64,000 bases of DNA from Brevundimonas denitrificans. GTDB lineage: Bacteria > Pseudomonadota > Alphaproteobacteria > Caulobacterales > Caulobacteraceae. Positions 42,817 to 51,893 of the stretch are shown one piece after another. Under the pieces are notes generated by a model. The model saw only the letters and a program-made list of their open reading frames with translations, searched no databases and had not been told where the DNA came from. Location of the stretch: positions 1 through 64,000 of the forward strand of contig NZ_BSOY01000001.1 of the NCBI RefSeq assembly GCF_030160755.1, written 5' to 3'. Each line of letters starts with the position of its first letter. Within the stretch, counting starts at the first letter, position 1. Both the position numbers and the translations under genes were made by a program.

Positions 42817-45153
42817 ATGAGTCTCCCCGACGCCCCTGCCCCGCGCATCTCCGATCTCGCCCGCTCGCGCGGCCCCGGCGGGGTCGAAGCGCCCGCCGCC
42901 GACTATCTGGCGGGCCTGAACCCCGAACAGCGCGAAGCGGTGGAGACGGTGGACGGACCCGTGCTGGTGCTGGCGGGCGCCGGGACCGGCAAGACCCGGG
43001 TGCTGACAACGCGGCTGGCGCACATCCTGGCGACCGGACGGGCGCGGCCGTGGGAGCTGCTTGTCGTCACCTTCACCAACAAGGCGGCGCGCGAGATGCG
43101 CGAGCGGATCACCCACCTGATCGGGCCCTCGGCCGAAGGCCTGCGCTGGCTGGGCACCTTCCACTCGGTGGCGGCGCAGATCCTGAGACGGCATGCCGAG
43201 CTGGTCGGGCTGAGGTCGACCTTCACCATCCTCGACACCGACGACCAGGAGCGGGTCTGCAAACAGGTGCTGGAGGCCGAGGGACTGGACACCAAGCGCT
43301 GGACGCCCAAGTCGCTGAACGGCCTGATCGACCACTGGAAGAACCGCGGCTGGACGCCGGAAAAGCTCCCGCCGTCGGAGGATTTCGCCAACGGCAAGGG
43401 CCATGCGCTCTACGCCGCCTATCAGGCGCGGCTGGTCAGTCTGAACGCCTGCGACTTCGGCGACCTGTTGCTGCACAATCTGACGATTCTATCGAAACAT
43501 GCGGATATTGCAGACGAATACCGGCGACGGTTCCGCTACATCCTGGTCGACGAATATCAGGACACCAATGTCGCCCAGTACCTTTGGCTGCGGCTGCTGA
43601 CGTCCTCGACCGGCAATGTCTGCTGCGTCGGGGACGACGACCAGTCGATCTATGGCTGGCGCGGGGCCGAGGTCGACAACATCCTCCGCTTCGAGCGCGA
43701 CTTTCCCGGAGCCAAGGTCGTACGACTGGAGCGTAACTACCGGTCAACGCAGCATATTCTGGGTGCGGCCTCGGGTCTGATCGCGGCCAACCGGGACCGG
43801 CTGGGCAAGACGCTTTGGACCGAGGACCTGAGCGGCGACAAGGTTCGCGTGCGCGGGGTCTGGGACGGCGAGGCCGAGGCCCGGCTGGTGGCCGACGAGA
43901 TCGAGACGGCGCGCCGCGCCGGCACGCCCTACAGGGACATGGCGGTGCTGGTGCGCGCCTCGTTCCAGATGCGGGCCTTCGAGGAGCGGTTCGTGCTGCT
44001 GGCAGTGCCCTATGTGGTCATCGGCGGGCCGCGCTTCTTCGAACGGGCCGAAATCCGCGACGCCCACGCCTATCTGCGGCTGATCCTGTCCGAGGACGAC
44101 GACCTGGCCTTCGAGCGGATCGTCAATGTCCCCAAGCGCGGCATCGGCGACACCAGCGTGCAGAAGGTGCTGCAGATCGCCCGGCTGTCCGGCGTCTCGG
44201 CCATGAGCGCGGTGCGCGACCTGATCGTCTCGGACGAACTGCAGGCGCGGACGCGGACGGCCCTGGCCAATTTCGTCCGCGACATCGACCGCTGGCGGAC
44301 CTTCGCCCAGACGACGACCCACTGGGAGCTGACCGAGACCGTGCTCGAGGAGAGCGGCTACACCGACATGCAGAAGGCCGACCGGGCGACGGGCCAGACG
44401 CGGCTCGACAACCTCAAGGAGCTGACGCAGTCGATGCAGTCGTTCGAGACCCTGCCCGCCTATCTGGAGCATGTCTCGCTGGTGATGGACCTGGACCGCG
44501 GCGGCTCGGACGATGCGGTGCAGATCATGACCCTGCACGGGGCCAAGGGGCTGGAGTTCCCGCTGGTCTTCCTGCCGGGCTGGGAGGAAGGCGTCTTCCC
44601 CAGCCAGCGCAGCATCGACGAAAAGGGCGAAAAGGGCCTCGAGGAGGAACGCCGCCTGGCCTATGTCGGCGTGACCCGGGCCAAGTCGGACGCGCGCATC
44701 AGCTTCGCCGCCAACCGGCTGGTCTACGGCCGCTGGACCTCGCAACTGCCCAGCCGCTTCGTCGACGAACTGCCCATCGCCCACGTCGAGGCCGAGAGCG
44801 ACACGGGCTACTATGGCGTCACCCCCGGCATGAAGGACGCCAAGTCCCGCTGGGACGAGATGCCGACCTTCGGCGCCGGCTACGCCTCCCCCGGCTGGAA
44901 ACGGGCGCAGTCGTTCACGGCCGGGCGGGCGCCGGCGGCGAGGCCGGCGCGGCATACGCTGATCGAGGGGGACGGACGGCTGCTGGCGACGGCGGACCCG
45001 AAGTCGGGCGGCGACTGGTCGCTGGGCCAGCGCGTGTTCCACCAGAAATTCGGCTACGGCGCGGTCAAGGCGATCGAGGGCAACAAGCTGCTGATCGACT
45101 TCGAGAAGGCCGGCGAGAAGAAGGTGATCGATACGTTTGTGGAAAAGGCCTAG
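42817..45153 (+). CDS. uvrD: DNA helicase II (UvrD/PcrA family)
   Basis: 3'-5' helicase of 778 residues for nucleotide-excision and mismatch repair. Conserved motifs are I LAGAGTGKTRVLTTRLA, II VDEYQDTNVAQY, III CVGDDDQSIYGWRGAE, IV RLERNYRST, V MTLHGAKGLEFPLVFLPGWE and VI EERRLAYVGVTRAK. The C-terminal region ends in the Tudor-like tail QRVFHQKFGYGAVKAIEGNK, as in UvrD/PcrA. The last bases overlap the convergent DUF2059 gene by four. Confidence 0.96.
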   Translation: MSLPDAPAPRISDLARSRGPGGVEAPAADYLAGLNPEQREAVETVDGPVLVLAGAGTGKTRVLTTRLAHILATGRARPWELLVVTFTNKAAREMRERITHLIGPSAEGLRWLGTFHSVAAQILRRHAELVGLRSTFTILDTDDQERVCKQVLEAEGLDTKRWTPKSLNGLIDHWKNRGWTPEKLPPSEDFANGKGHALYAAYQARLVSLNACDFGDLLLHNLTILSKHADIADEYRRRFRYILVDEYQDTNVAQYLWLRLLTSSTGNVCCVGDDDQSIYGWRGAEVDNILRFERDFPGAKVVRLERNYRSTQHILGAASGLIAANRDRLGKTLWTEDLSGDKVRVRGVWDGEAEARLVADEIETARRAGTPYRDMAVLVRASFQMRAFEERFVLLAVPYVVIGGPRFFERAEIRDAHAYLRLILSEDDDLAFERIVNVPKRGIGDTSVQKVLQIARLSGVSAMSAVRDLIVSDELQARTRTALANFVRDIDRWRTFAQTTTHWELTETVLEESGYTDMQKADRATGQTRLDNLKELTQSMQSFETLPAYLEHVSLVMDLDRGGSDDAVQIMTLHGAKGLEFPLVFLPGWEEGVFPSQRSIDEKGEKGLEEERRLAYVGVTRAKSDARISFAANRLVYGRWTSQLPSRFVDELPIAHVEAESDTGYYGVTPGMKDAKSRWDEMPTFGAGYASPGWKRAQSFTAGRAPAARPARHTLIEGDGRLLATADPKSGGDWSLGQRVFHQKFGYGAVKAIEGNKLLIDFEKAGEKKVIDTFVEKA

Positions 45154-45674
45154 CGTTTTGAGGTCGGAACGACGTCCGGTTCGCAACCAATCCGGTCGCA
45201 GAGACGTCGCTGCATGTCAGCCTCAAAGGCAGGCTGGAAGTAGTTCATCAACTCGCCTGTTCTTCGAGTGAGAATCACCGATCGCGCCGTCAGGGAGCGC
45301 CCGACCGGACTCTCGTAAAACTCCACAACGCCTTCGAGTTCTTCACGGGTGAATTCTTCCGCATAGACGGCCACGACGCGATCCATGTAGCCGGGCATGA
45401 CAGCCGCAAAGGATTCGAGCGCGACGTCCTCGATCACTTCGCGCTTTTCGGCCGGAATGCGGGGATCGGCCAGAATGTTCTGAAGCATGCTTTCGATCAT
45501 GCCGTTCATCAGCTTGTCGAACTGGATGGCGGCAAAGTACCGCCGGACCAGCGCGGCCTTGGCGTCGACCTCGGCGGACTGGGCGGACGGAGCGGTGGCC
45601 TGGCCCGCGGCTGGCAAGGCCTGACCGAACGTCAGCGCCAGAGCAACAGCGCCTGCTGATAGAATTCTCGTCAT
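45150..45674 (-). CDS. DUF2059 secreted protein
   Basis: A 174-residue protein with a signal peptide (ILSAGAVALALTFGQALPAA) and a DUF2059 helical domain: VRRYFAAIQFDKLMNGMIES, MDRVVAVYAEEFTREELEGV and VVEFYESPVGRSLTARS. Periplasmic; function unknown. Overlaps the end of uvrD by four bases. Confidence 0.85.
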   Translation of the reverse strand: MTRILSAGAVALALTFGQALPAAGQATAPSAQSAEVDAKAALVRRYFAAIQFDKLMNGMIESMLQNILADPRIPAEKREVIEDVALESFAAVMPGYMDRVVAVYAEEFTREELEGVVEFYESPVGRSLTARSVILTRRTGELMNYFQPAFEADMQRRLCDRIGCEPDVVPTSKR

Positions 45675-45842
45675 GACTGCGTCCCTCTCCTGTCCGCATT
45701 CAGTGCCGCAACCGACGCGATTGCGCCAGCGTGAATCCTATCCCCTCATGGTTGAAAGAGAAAGGCGGTGCAGTTCCAGAGTCTCCCTCGCCCCGCCCCG
45801 ACCAGCACCGCCGTCGCCGGCGCCGCGAACCGGCGAGCCGGG

Positions 45843-47276
45843 ATGACAACGGCGCATCATGCTCCTCTGTCGCATGACGCGGATTCCAACCCTTCGTTAA
45901 GCCCGGCGCCCGACCCTGCGCCTGTGCGCGAATCCCGTCCAGACGAGGTCCTGACCGAGCCTGCCCCCAGCCTGGGAGAGCGGGTCGTCTGCGGCGTGAT
46001 CATCGCCATGCTGACCGGGGCCCTGATCGGGCCGGTGTTCGCGCCGCTGCAGGAGGAGACGCCGGTGCTTCGGCTGGTCTGGCTGCCGGCCTATGCGGCG
46101 ATCATCGGGCTCTTGTTGTTCCGGATCGACCGGCTGTGGCGGGCGTGGCCGGCGATGATCGCCATTGCGGCGCTGGTCGGCCTGGCCTTCGCCTCGCGCT
46201 ACTGGTCGATCGATTTCGCCACCACCATGCGCCGGGTGATCGCCCTGGCGATCAGCTGCGGTTTCGCCCTCTATCTGGGCGCCGTCTTCCGGGGGCCGCA
46301 TCTGCCGCGGCTGCTGATGCATACGGCGCTGTTCATGGCGGTCGGCAGTCTGGTCATGGTCTTCGCCTTTCCCGGCATCGGCGTGCACCAGTTCGACAAC
46401 GCCGGCCTGTGGCGCGGCCTCTGGTACGAGAAGAACCAGATGGGGGCGGTGATGGTGATCGGCGCGACCGCCGCCGCCGCCTGCCTGGCCTCGCCCGATC
46501 CGCGCCGGCTGCTGCCGGCCGTGGCGCTCGTCCTGTCCAGCGGTCTGGTGCTGGCGACACAGTCCAAGACCTCCCTGCTCTGTCTGGTGGTGGGGCTCGG
46601 CCTGATCGGCGGATTCTGGTCCTTGAGGCGCGGCGGCGCGGCCTTTTCGGTGATCGCCATTTGGTGCGCCGTCGTGCTGGCGGGCCTGGGCGTCTGGGTC
46701 TGGGAAACCCATTCGGTGGCGGTGCTGGAGGCGCTGGGCAAGGACCCCTCGCTGACCGGCCGCACCGAGATCTGGGACAGCCTGATGCGCAAGGTCGCCG
46801 ACCGGCCATGGACCGGCTACGGCTACGGCGCCTTCTGGGGCCGGATCGGGGAGTCGCCGCCCGCCGACTGGGTGCGCAAGGAGACCGGCTGGATCGTGCC
46901 GTCGGCGCACAACGGCTGGATTGATCTGCTGGTCCAGCTGGGCTGGCCGGGCGCGGTTCTGGTCGGCGCGCTGATGGCTGGAACCGCCCTGATCGCCGTG
47001 CTGCGCTGCATGGGGTCGGGCGTGCGCGAGGGCTGGTGGGCGTTGGGCTTCCTGGCCGCCTTCTTCGTGTTGAGCCTGTCCGAGAGCATACTGATGGCCC
47101 ATCAGGGCCTGCCCTGGGTCCTGTTCATGGCGGTGATGACGCGGGCCATGCTGCCGTCGCCCTCGCCAGCCCGCGCGCCGCTTGTGGAGAAGCGCCGGCG
47201 GGCCTACCAGACCGGTCCCCGAATCGTTTCACAGTATCCGTATGGGTCCCAACGCCGCGCCTTCCCTGTTCGATGA
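45843..47276 (+). CDS. O-antigen ligase / polysaccharide polymerase-like membrane protein
   Basis: A membrane protein of 477 residues with about ten helices and a long periplasmic loop with the family signature LTGRTEIWDSLMRKVADRPW and GYGYGAFWG, found in Wzy/WaaL/ExoQ-type proteins. The Pro/Arg-rich N-terminal 50 residues look disordered. An upstream GTG at 45768 has the spacer too short to its AAAGG, so the ATG at 45843 is used. The end overlaps parE by 35 bases. No polysaccharide gene cluster lies nearby. Confidence 0.83.
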   Translation: MTTAHHAPLSHDADSNPSLSPAPDPAPVRESRPDEVLTEPAPSLGERVVCGVIIAMLTGALIGPVFAPLQEETPVLRLVWLPAYAAIIGLLLFRIDRLWRAWPAMIAIAALVGLAFASRYWSIDFATTMRRVIALAISCGFALYLGAVFRGPHLPRLLMHTALFMAVGSLVMVFAFPGIGVHQFDNAGLWRGLWYEKNQMGAVMVIGATAAAACLASPDPRRLLPAVALVLSSGLVLATQSKTSLLCLVVGLGLIGGFWSLRRGGAAFSVIAIWCAVVLAGLGVWVWETHSVAVLEALGKDPSLTGRTEIWDSLMRKVADRPWTGYGYGAFWGRIGESPPADWVRKETGWIVPSAHNGWIDLLVQLGWPGAVLVGALMAGTALIAVLRCMGSGVREGWWALGFLAAFFVLSLSESILMAHQGLPWVLFMAVMTRAMLPSPSPARAPLVEKRRRAYQTGPRIVSQYPYGSQRRAFPVR

Positions 47277-49350
47277 CCTGCCCGAGCCGCAAGGCCCGGC
47301 GCCGGCGGCTGCGCCGTCCGCCCCTGATCCGGCCCTGACGCCGCAGGCGGCCGCCCCGAAGCCGGAGCCCGAGGCCGCGCGCCCGGCCGCGCCCGCCACC
47401 CCCTCGGCCCCGCCCCTCGCCGGAAGTTATTCCGCCTCCTCGATCGAGGTGCTGGAGGGGCTGGAGCCGGTGCGCAAACGGCCCGGCATGTACATCGGCG
47501 GCACCGACGAGCGGGCCCTGCACCATCTGTTCGCCGAGGTTCTCGACAACGCCATGGACGAGGCCGTGGCACGTCATGCGAAGCTGATCACCGTCGATCT
47601 CGACGCCGAGGGCTGGCTGTCGGTCAAGGACGACGGCCGCGGCATTCCGGTCGACCCGCACCCGAAGCACCCGGGCAAGTCGGCCCTGGAAGTGGTCATG
47701 ACCGTCCTCCACTCGGGCGGGAAATTTTCCGGAAAAGCCTATGAAACGTCTGGCGGTTTGCACGGCGTCGGCGTCTCGGTCGTCAACGCCCTGAGCGAGC
47801 GTCTGGACGTCACCGTCTGGCGCGACGGCCATGAGTGGAAGCAGTCGTTCAGCCGCGGCCTGCCGCTGGGTCCGATCGCCCAGGTTCAGCCGTCGAAGAA
47901 GAAGGGCACCCTGATCCGGTTCAAGCCGGACGAGGAGATCTTCGGCGTGGGCGCCGCCTTCAAGCCGGCTCGGCTGTTCCGCATGGCGCGGTCCAAGGCC
48001 TATCTGTTCCGCGGCGTCGAGATCCGCTGGACCTGCGCCGCCGAGCGGATCACCGACCACACCCCGACCGAGGCGGTGTTCCACTTCCCCAACGGCCTGG
48101 CCGACGCCCTGTCCGAACGGATCGGCGAGCTCGAGACCGTGACGCCCGCCTTCGCGGGGCGGGTCGAGCGCAAGGGCGAGGCCGGCGCGGTCGAATGGGC
48201 CGTGACCTGGAGCCCGATCGGCTTCGGCGAGGCCGACGGCTTCGTCTCCTCCTACTGCAACACCGTCTCGACGCCGGACGGCGGCACGCATGAGGCGGGG
48301 TTCCGGGCGGCGCTGGTGAAGGGCCTCAAGGCCTATGGCGAGCTGACCAATGAGAAGCGCGCGGGACTGATCACCGCCGAGGACGTCATCGCCAACGCCG
48401 GGGCGCTGATCAGCGTGTTCGTGCGCAATCCCGAGTTCCAGGGCCAGACCAAGGACCGCCTCTCCTCCCCCGACGCCCAGCGACTGGTCGAACAGCTGAT
48501 GCGCGATCCGCTGGACCACTGGCTGACCGAGAGCCCGAAACAGGCCAACACCCTGCTGGGCTTCGTCATCGAGCGGGCCGAGGACCGGCTGAAGCGGCGC
48601 AAGGACAAGGAGGTCCAGCGGGCCCAGGCGACGCGCAAACTGCGCCTGCCCGGCAAGCTGTCGGACTGTTCGCGCCAGTCGGCCAACGGCACCGAGCTGT
48701 TCATCGTCGAGGGGGACTCGGCCGGCGGCTCTGCCAAACAGGCGCGGGACCGCACCACCCAGGCCATCCTGCCCCTGCGCGGCAAGATCCTGAACGTCGC
48801 CTCCGCCACGGCCGACAAGCTGCGCGCCAATATCGAACTGTCGGACCTGGCCCTGGCGCTGGGCGTGCAGCCCGGCAGCCGGTTCAACATCGACGACCTG
48901 CGTTACGAGCGCATCGTCATCATGACCGACGCCGACGTGGACGGCGCCCATATCGCGGCCCTGCTGATCACCTTCTTCTACCGGTCGATGCCCGAGACCA
49001 TCCGTCAGGGCCGGCTGTTCATGGCCCTGCCGCCCCTCTACCGGATCAGCGCCGGGCCCCTGAGCGAATACGCCCGCGACGACGCCCACCGCGACGAGCT
49101 GCTGGCCACGGTGTTCAAGGGCAAGAAGGTCGAGATCGGGCGGTTCAAGGGTCTGGGCGAGATGATGGCCTCCCAGCTGAAGGAGACCACCATGGACCCG
49201 AAGAAGCGCACTCTGGCGCGAGTCACGGTCCCGGCCTCCGAGGAGGAGATCGAGGATCTGGTCGAACGGCTGATGGGGAAGAAGGCCGAGGCGCGGTTCC
49301 AGTTCATTCAGGACAATGCGCAGTTCGCGGTCGCCGATCTGGACGTGTGA
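47242..49350 (+). CDS. parE: DNA topoisomerase IV subunit B
   Basis: ATPase subunit of topoisomerase IV, 702 residues. An acidic/Pro-Ala-rich N terminus (about 55 residues) is not in E. coli ParE. The ATPase domain has YIGGTDERALHHLFAEVLDN, KDDGRGIPVDPHPKHPG and SGGLHGVGVSVVNALSERLD. The TOPRIM domain has FIVEGDSAGGSAKQARDR and IVIMTDADVDGAHIAALLIT. Short C-terminal tail typical of ParE. Start ATG at 47242 inside the end of the preceding gene. Confidence 0.95.
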   Translation: MGPNAAPSLFDDLPEPQGPAPAAAPSAPDPALTPQAAAPKPEPEAARPAAPATPSAPPLAGSYSASSIEVLEGLEPVRKRPGMYIGGTDERALHHLFAEVLDNAMDEAVARHAKLITVDLDAEGWLSVKDDGRGIPVDPHPKHPGKSALEVVMTVLHSGGKFSGKAYETSGGLHGVGVSVVNALSERLDVTVWRDGHEWKQSFSRGLPLGPIAQVQPSKKKGTLIRFKPDEEIFGVGAAFKPARLFRMARSKAYLFRGVEIRWTCAAERITDHTPTEAVFHFPNGLADALSERIGELETVTPAFAGRVERKGEAGAVEWAVTWSPIGFGEADGFVSSYCNTVSTPDGGTHEAGFRAALVKGLKAYGELTNEKRAGLITAEDVIANAGALISVFVRNPEFQGQTKDRLSSPDAQRLVEQLMRDPLDHWLTESPKQANTLLGFVIERAEDRLKRRKDKEVQRAQATRKLRLPGKLSDCSRQSANGTELFIVEGDSAGGSAKQARDRTTQAILPLRGKILNVASATADKLRANIELSDLALALGVQPGSRFNIDDLRYERIVIMTDADVDGAHIAALLITFFYRSMPETIRQGRLFMALPPLYRISAGPLSEYARDDAHRDELLATVFKGKKVEIGRFKGLGEMMASQLKETTMDPKKRTLARVTVPASEEEIEDLVERLMGKKAEARFQFIQDNAQFAVADLDV

Positions 49351-49376
49351 GACCTGCCTGACGGGGGAGATCGAAG

Positions 49377-49757
49377 ATGCACAGCGGATCCTGCCTCTGC
49401 GGCGCCGTCACCTTCGAGGTATCAGGCGAACTCGCCGCACCCGACGCCTGCCACTGTCAGAAGTGCCGGAAGCATTCGGGCCATGTCTTCGCCTCGACCG
49501 ACGTACCGAAGGCGTCACTGACCGTGCAAGGCGAAGACCGTGTCGCCTGGCACCAATCCTCGGAGAAGGTGCGCCGGGGCTTCTGCGCCACGTGCGGCTC
49601 TTCCCTGTTCTGGGACCCGGTGTTCCGGGACTGGATCGGCGTCGCCATGGGCGCCTTCGACACGCCGACCCAGACGCATCTGGGCGTGCACATCTTCGTG
49701 GCGGACAAGGGCGACTACTACGACATCGCGGATGGTCTTCCGCAGAAGTCCGCCTGA
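49377..49757 (+). CDS. GFA family protein
   Basis: A 126-residue zinc-binding Mss4-fold protein. Zinc-binding Cys lie in HSGSCLCGAVTFEVSGEL, DACHCQKCRKHSG and RGFCATCGSSLFWDP. The C terminus has VHIFVADKGDYYDIADGLPQ, the typical ending. Paralogue of the gene at 33946. It starts 26 bases after parE and may be co-transcribed with it. Confidence 0.9.
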   Translation: MHSGSCLCGAVTFEVSGELAAPDACHCQKCRKHSGHVFASTDVPKASLTVQGEDRVAWHQSSEKVRRGFCATCGSSLFWDPVFRDWIGVAMGAFDTPTQTHLGVHIFVADKGDYYDIADGLPQKSA

Positions 49758-49822
49758 GACGACGCATCAGCGGCCAATGACATGCATCGCCGTGGCGCGC
49801 TCCCGAGGACGGACCGTGGCGC

Positions 49823-51196
49823 TCAGGCGCCCGCCAGCGTCCCTGCCTTCGGCGCCAGGCCCGCCAGCTTCCGCTTCAGTTGGTCCCGCAGGAACAGCAG
49901 CGCCACGACGGCCTGCAGCAGGGCCGAGGCGGCGGAGGCCCACCAAAGGTGTTCGAGCTTCGCCCAGGGCTGGGCCGAGATCCAGAAAGCGGCCGAGGTG
50001 AAGACGATCAGGCGCAACACGCCGCCGACCAGGGCCGGACGGGTGTCGCCCAGCGCCTGGAAAGCGCCCGAGGCCGTGAAGATCAGCCCCGTTCCGATGA
50101 AGTTCAGCGAGACGATGCGCAGATAGGTCGCCGCGACCTCGGCCACCGCCGGGTCGGGAGCGAACGGCGCCACAAGCAGGTCGGCCTCCCACAGGCAGAG
50201 CGCTGTCAGGCAGGCCATCAGGGCCGAGCTCATCAGGGCGGCGTCCCGAACCGTCCGGCGGACGCGGTCGGGCAGGCCCGCGCCGAAATTCTGGCCCGCG
50301 ACCGGAGCGACGGCGAAAGAGATGGCCATGGCCGGCAGGAAGACGGCCTGCATGACGCGCGACCCCACCCCGAAGCCGGCCTGGGCCTCGCTGCCGAAAT
50401 TGCGGATCACGGAATAGACCACGCCCATGGTCAGGAACATCAGCAGAAACTCGATCGCCGACGGCAGGCCGATGCCGACGATCCGCGAGAGCACGGCGGG
50501 GCTGGGCCGGTCGAGGCGCAAGGGCGCCGACATCAGGGTCTGCACCCGCCCGAACAGCCAGACGGAGCCGAGGAGCCCCGCGACCGCGGCCACCGAACTG
50601 GCCAGTCCGGCCCCGAAGGCGCCGAGCGGCGCGCCGGAACCCCAGCCGGCGATCAGCACGGGGGCGAGGACGGCGTTCAGCAGGACCGTGGCGGTCTGGA
50701 TCAACATCGTCGGCCGCACGACGCCGGCCGCCCGCAGGGCCGCGCCCATGGCGCCGGTGGGGAACATCAGGGCGAGCGCCGGCAGAAACCCGTACAGATA
50801 GGCCCGGCCCTGACCGGCCGTGCCGGGATCGGCGGCGAGCGCGTCAATCGCCAGACCGCCGAGCCCGTACCCGAGCGCCAGGGTGAGCAGGAACAGCCCG
50901 ACCGACAACAGCATCGACTGGCGGTAGACGCCGTCCACCTGACTGAAATCCTTCGCGCCGATGGCGCGGGCGATCAGCGAGAGCGACCCAACGGACACCA
51001 TCTGCGCGGCCGCCATAACCAGGAAGAAGACCACCCCGGCCAACCCGACCCCGGCGAGCGCGTCCGGCCCGACCGAACCCACGAAATACAGGTCGATCAG
51101 GAAATAGAGGGTCTGGAACAGCAGGCCGAGGCCAATGAAGGCCGCCATGCCGAGAAGCCGCTGGCTGATGGAACCCTGCGTCAGGTCATGCTGCAT
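49823..51196 (-). CDS. MATE family efflux transporter
   Basis: A multidrug or metabolite exporter with twelve predicted membrane helices in two halves, 457 residues from the ATG at 51196 (10 more from 51226). Conserved are the first helix FQTLYFLIDLYFVGSVGPDA, the VGSRVMQAVFLPAMAISFAV region of the second half and VAGQNFGAGLPDRVRR. Substrate not predictable. The ATG at 51196 gives a start right before the conserved TQGSISQRLLGMAAF. Confidence 0.92.
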   Translation of the reverse strand: MQHDLTQGSISQRLLGMAAFIGLGLLFQTLYFLIDLYFVGSVGPDALAGVGLAGVVFFLVMAAAQMVSVGSLSLIARAIGAKDFSQVDGVYRQSMLLSVGLFLLTLALGYGLGGLAIDALAADPGTAGQGRAYLYGFLPALALMFPTGAMGAALRAAGVVRPTMLIQTATVLLNAVLAPVLIAGWGSGAPLGAFGAGLASSVAAVAGLLGSVWLFGRVQTLMSAPLRLDRPSPAVLSRIVGIGLPSAIEFLLMFLTMGVVYSVIRNFGSEAQAGFGVGSRVMQAVFLPAMAISFAVAPVAGQNFGAGLPDRVRRTVRDAALMSSALMACLTALCLWEADLLVAPFAPDPAVAEVAATYLRIVSLNFIGTGLIFTASGAFQALGDTRPALVGGVLRLIVFTSAAFWISAQPWAKLEHLWWASAASALLQAVVALLFLRDQLKRKLAGLAPKAGTLAGA

Positions 51197-51290
51197 CTGG
51201 ATCGTCCTGCGGCCGCGCAGGATCATTCCATGCCCGACGGCCGCGATTTACCCGGGCAAAACCTGCTCGTCAATATTACCCGGATATATT

Positions 51291-51806
51291 CTAGCCGCAG
51301 GTCGATGGCGCGCCGTAACGGGTGACCCGGCTGTGGGCCATGCCGTTCATCAGGTGGAGCATCGTCATGCGGTCGTATTCGCAGTCCGGCATATCGGCGG
51401 CCTCGGCGTAGCCGAGCGCGCGGGCGATCAGCGGCACGGTGTTGCTGTGGCCGACAATCAGGACGACGGCGTCGTCCGGCAGCCCGCGGACGCGCTCGGC
51501 GATCGCGGCGACATGGGCGGGCGTCCCGCCGTCGAAACCGACGGGCTCGACCGGCACGGAGTGGAAGTCCGCCGTCGGCCCGGCCGTCAGCCGCGTGCGC
51601 TGCAGCGGGCTGGTGAAGATGTGATCCGGATGGACGTCAGCGAGAGCGGTCGCGAGGGCGGCGGCGCGGGCCTCCCCTGCCTCGGACAGCACCGGATCGG
51701 CGCTGGCGTCGGCCTTCTCGGCGTGGCGGACCAGATAGACGGTCTGGGCCATGGCGGACGTCGCCGTCAGCAGCGACAGGGCGGCGGCGAGCAGCAGGCG
51801 TAACAT
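51291..51806 (-). CDS. Secreted histidine phosphatase
   Basis: A 171-residue phosphoglycerate-mutase-fold phosphatase with a signal peptide (LLLAAALSLLTATSAMAQ). The catalytic RHG-type motif is YLVRHAEKADASADPVLS and the second His is in VVLIVGHSNTVPLIARAL. The final PSTCG carries one of two Cys. Related to SixA-like proteins, but the signal peptide makes it periplasmic. Substrate unknown. Confidence 0.9.
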   Translation of the reverse strand: MLRLLLAAALSLLTATSAMAQTVYLVRHAEKADASADPVLSEAGEARAAALATALADVHPDHIFTSPLQRTRLTAGPTADFHSVPVEPVGFDGGTPAHVAAIAERVRGLPDDAVVLIVGHSNTVPLIARALGYAEAADMPDCEYDRMTMLHLMNGMAHSRVTRYGAPSTCG

Positions 51807-51893
51807 GGTCTCAGATCCCCGATTTTGCTCGAGATTGACCGTGCGGAGCCCGGCTGTCGAGAGGCGGGGCGAGGCCCGCCGGGAATCTCCTCG

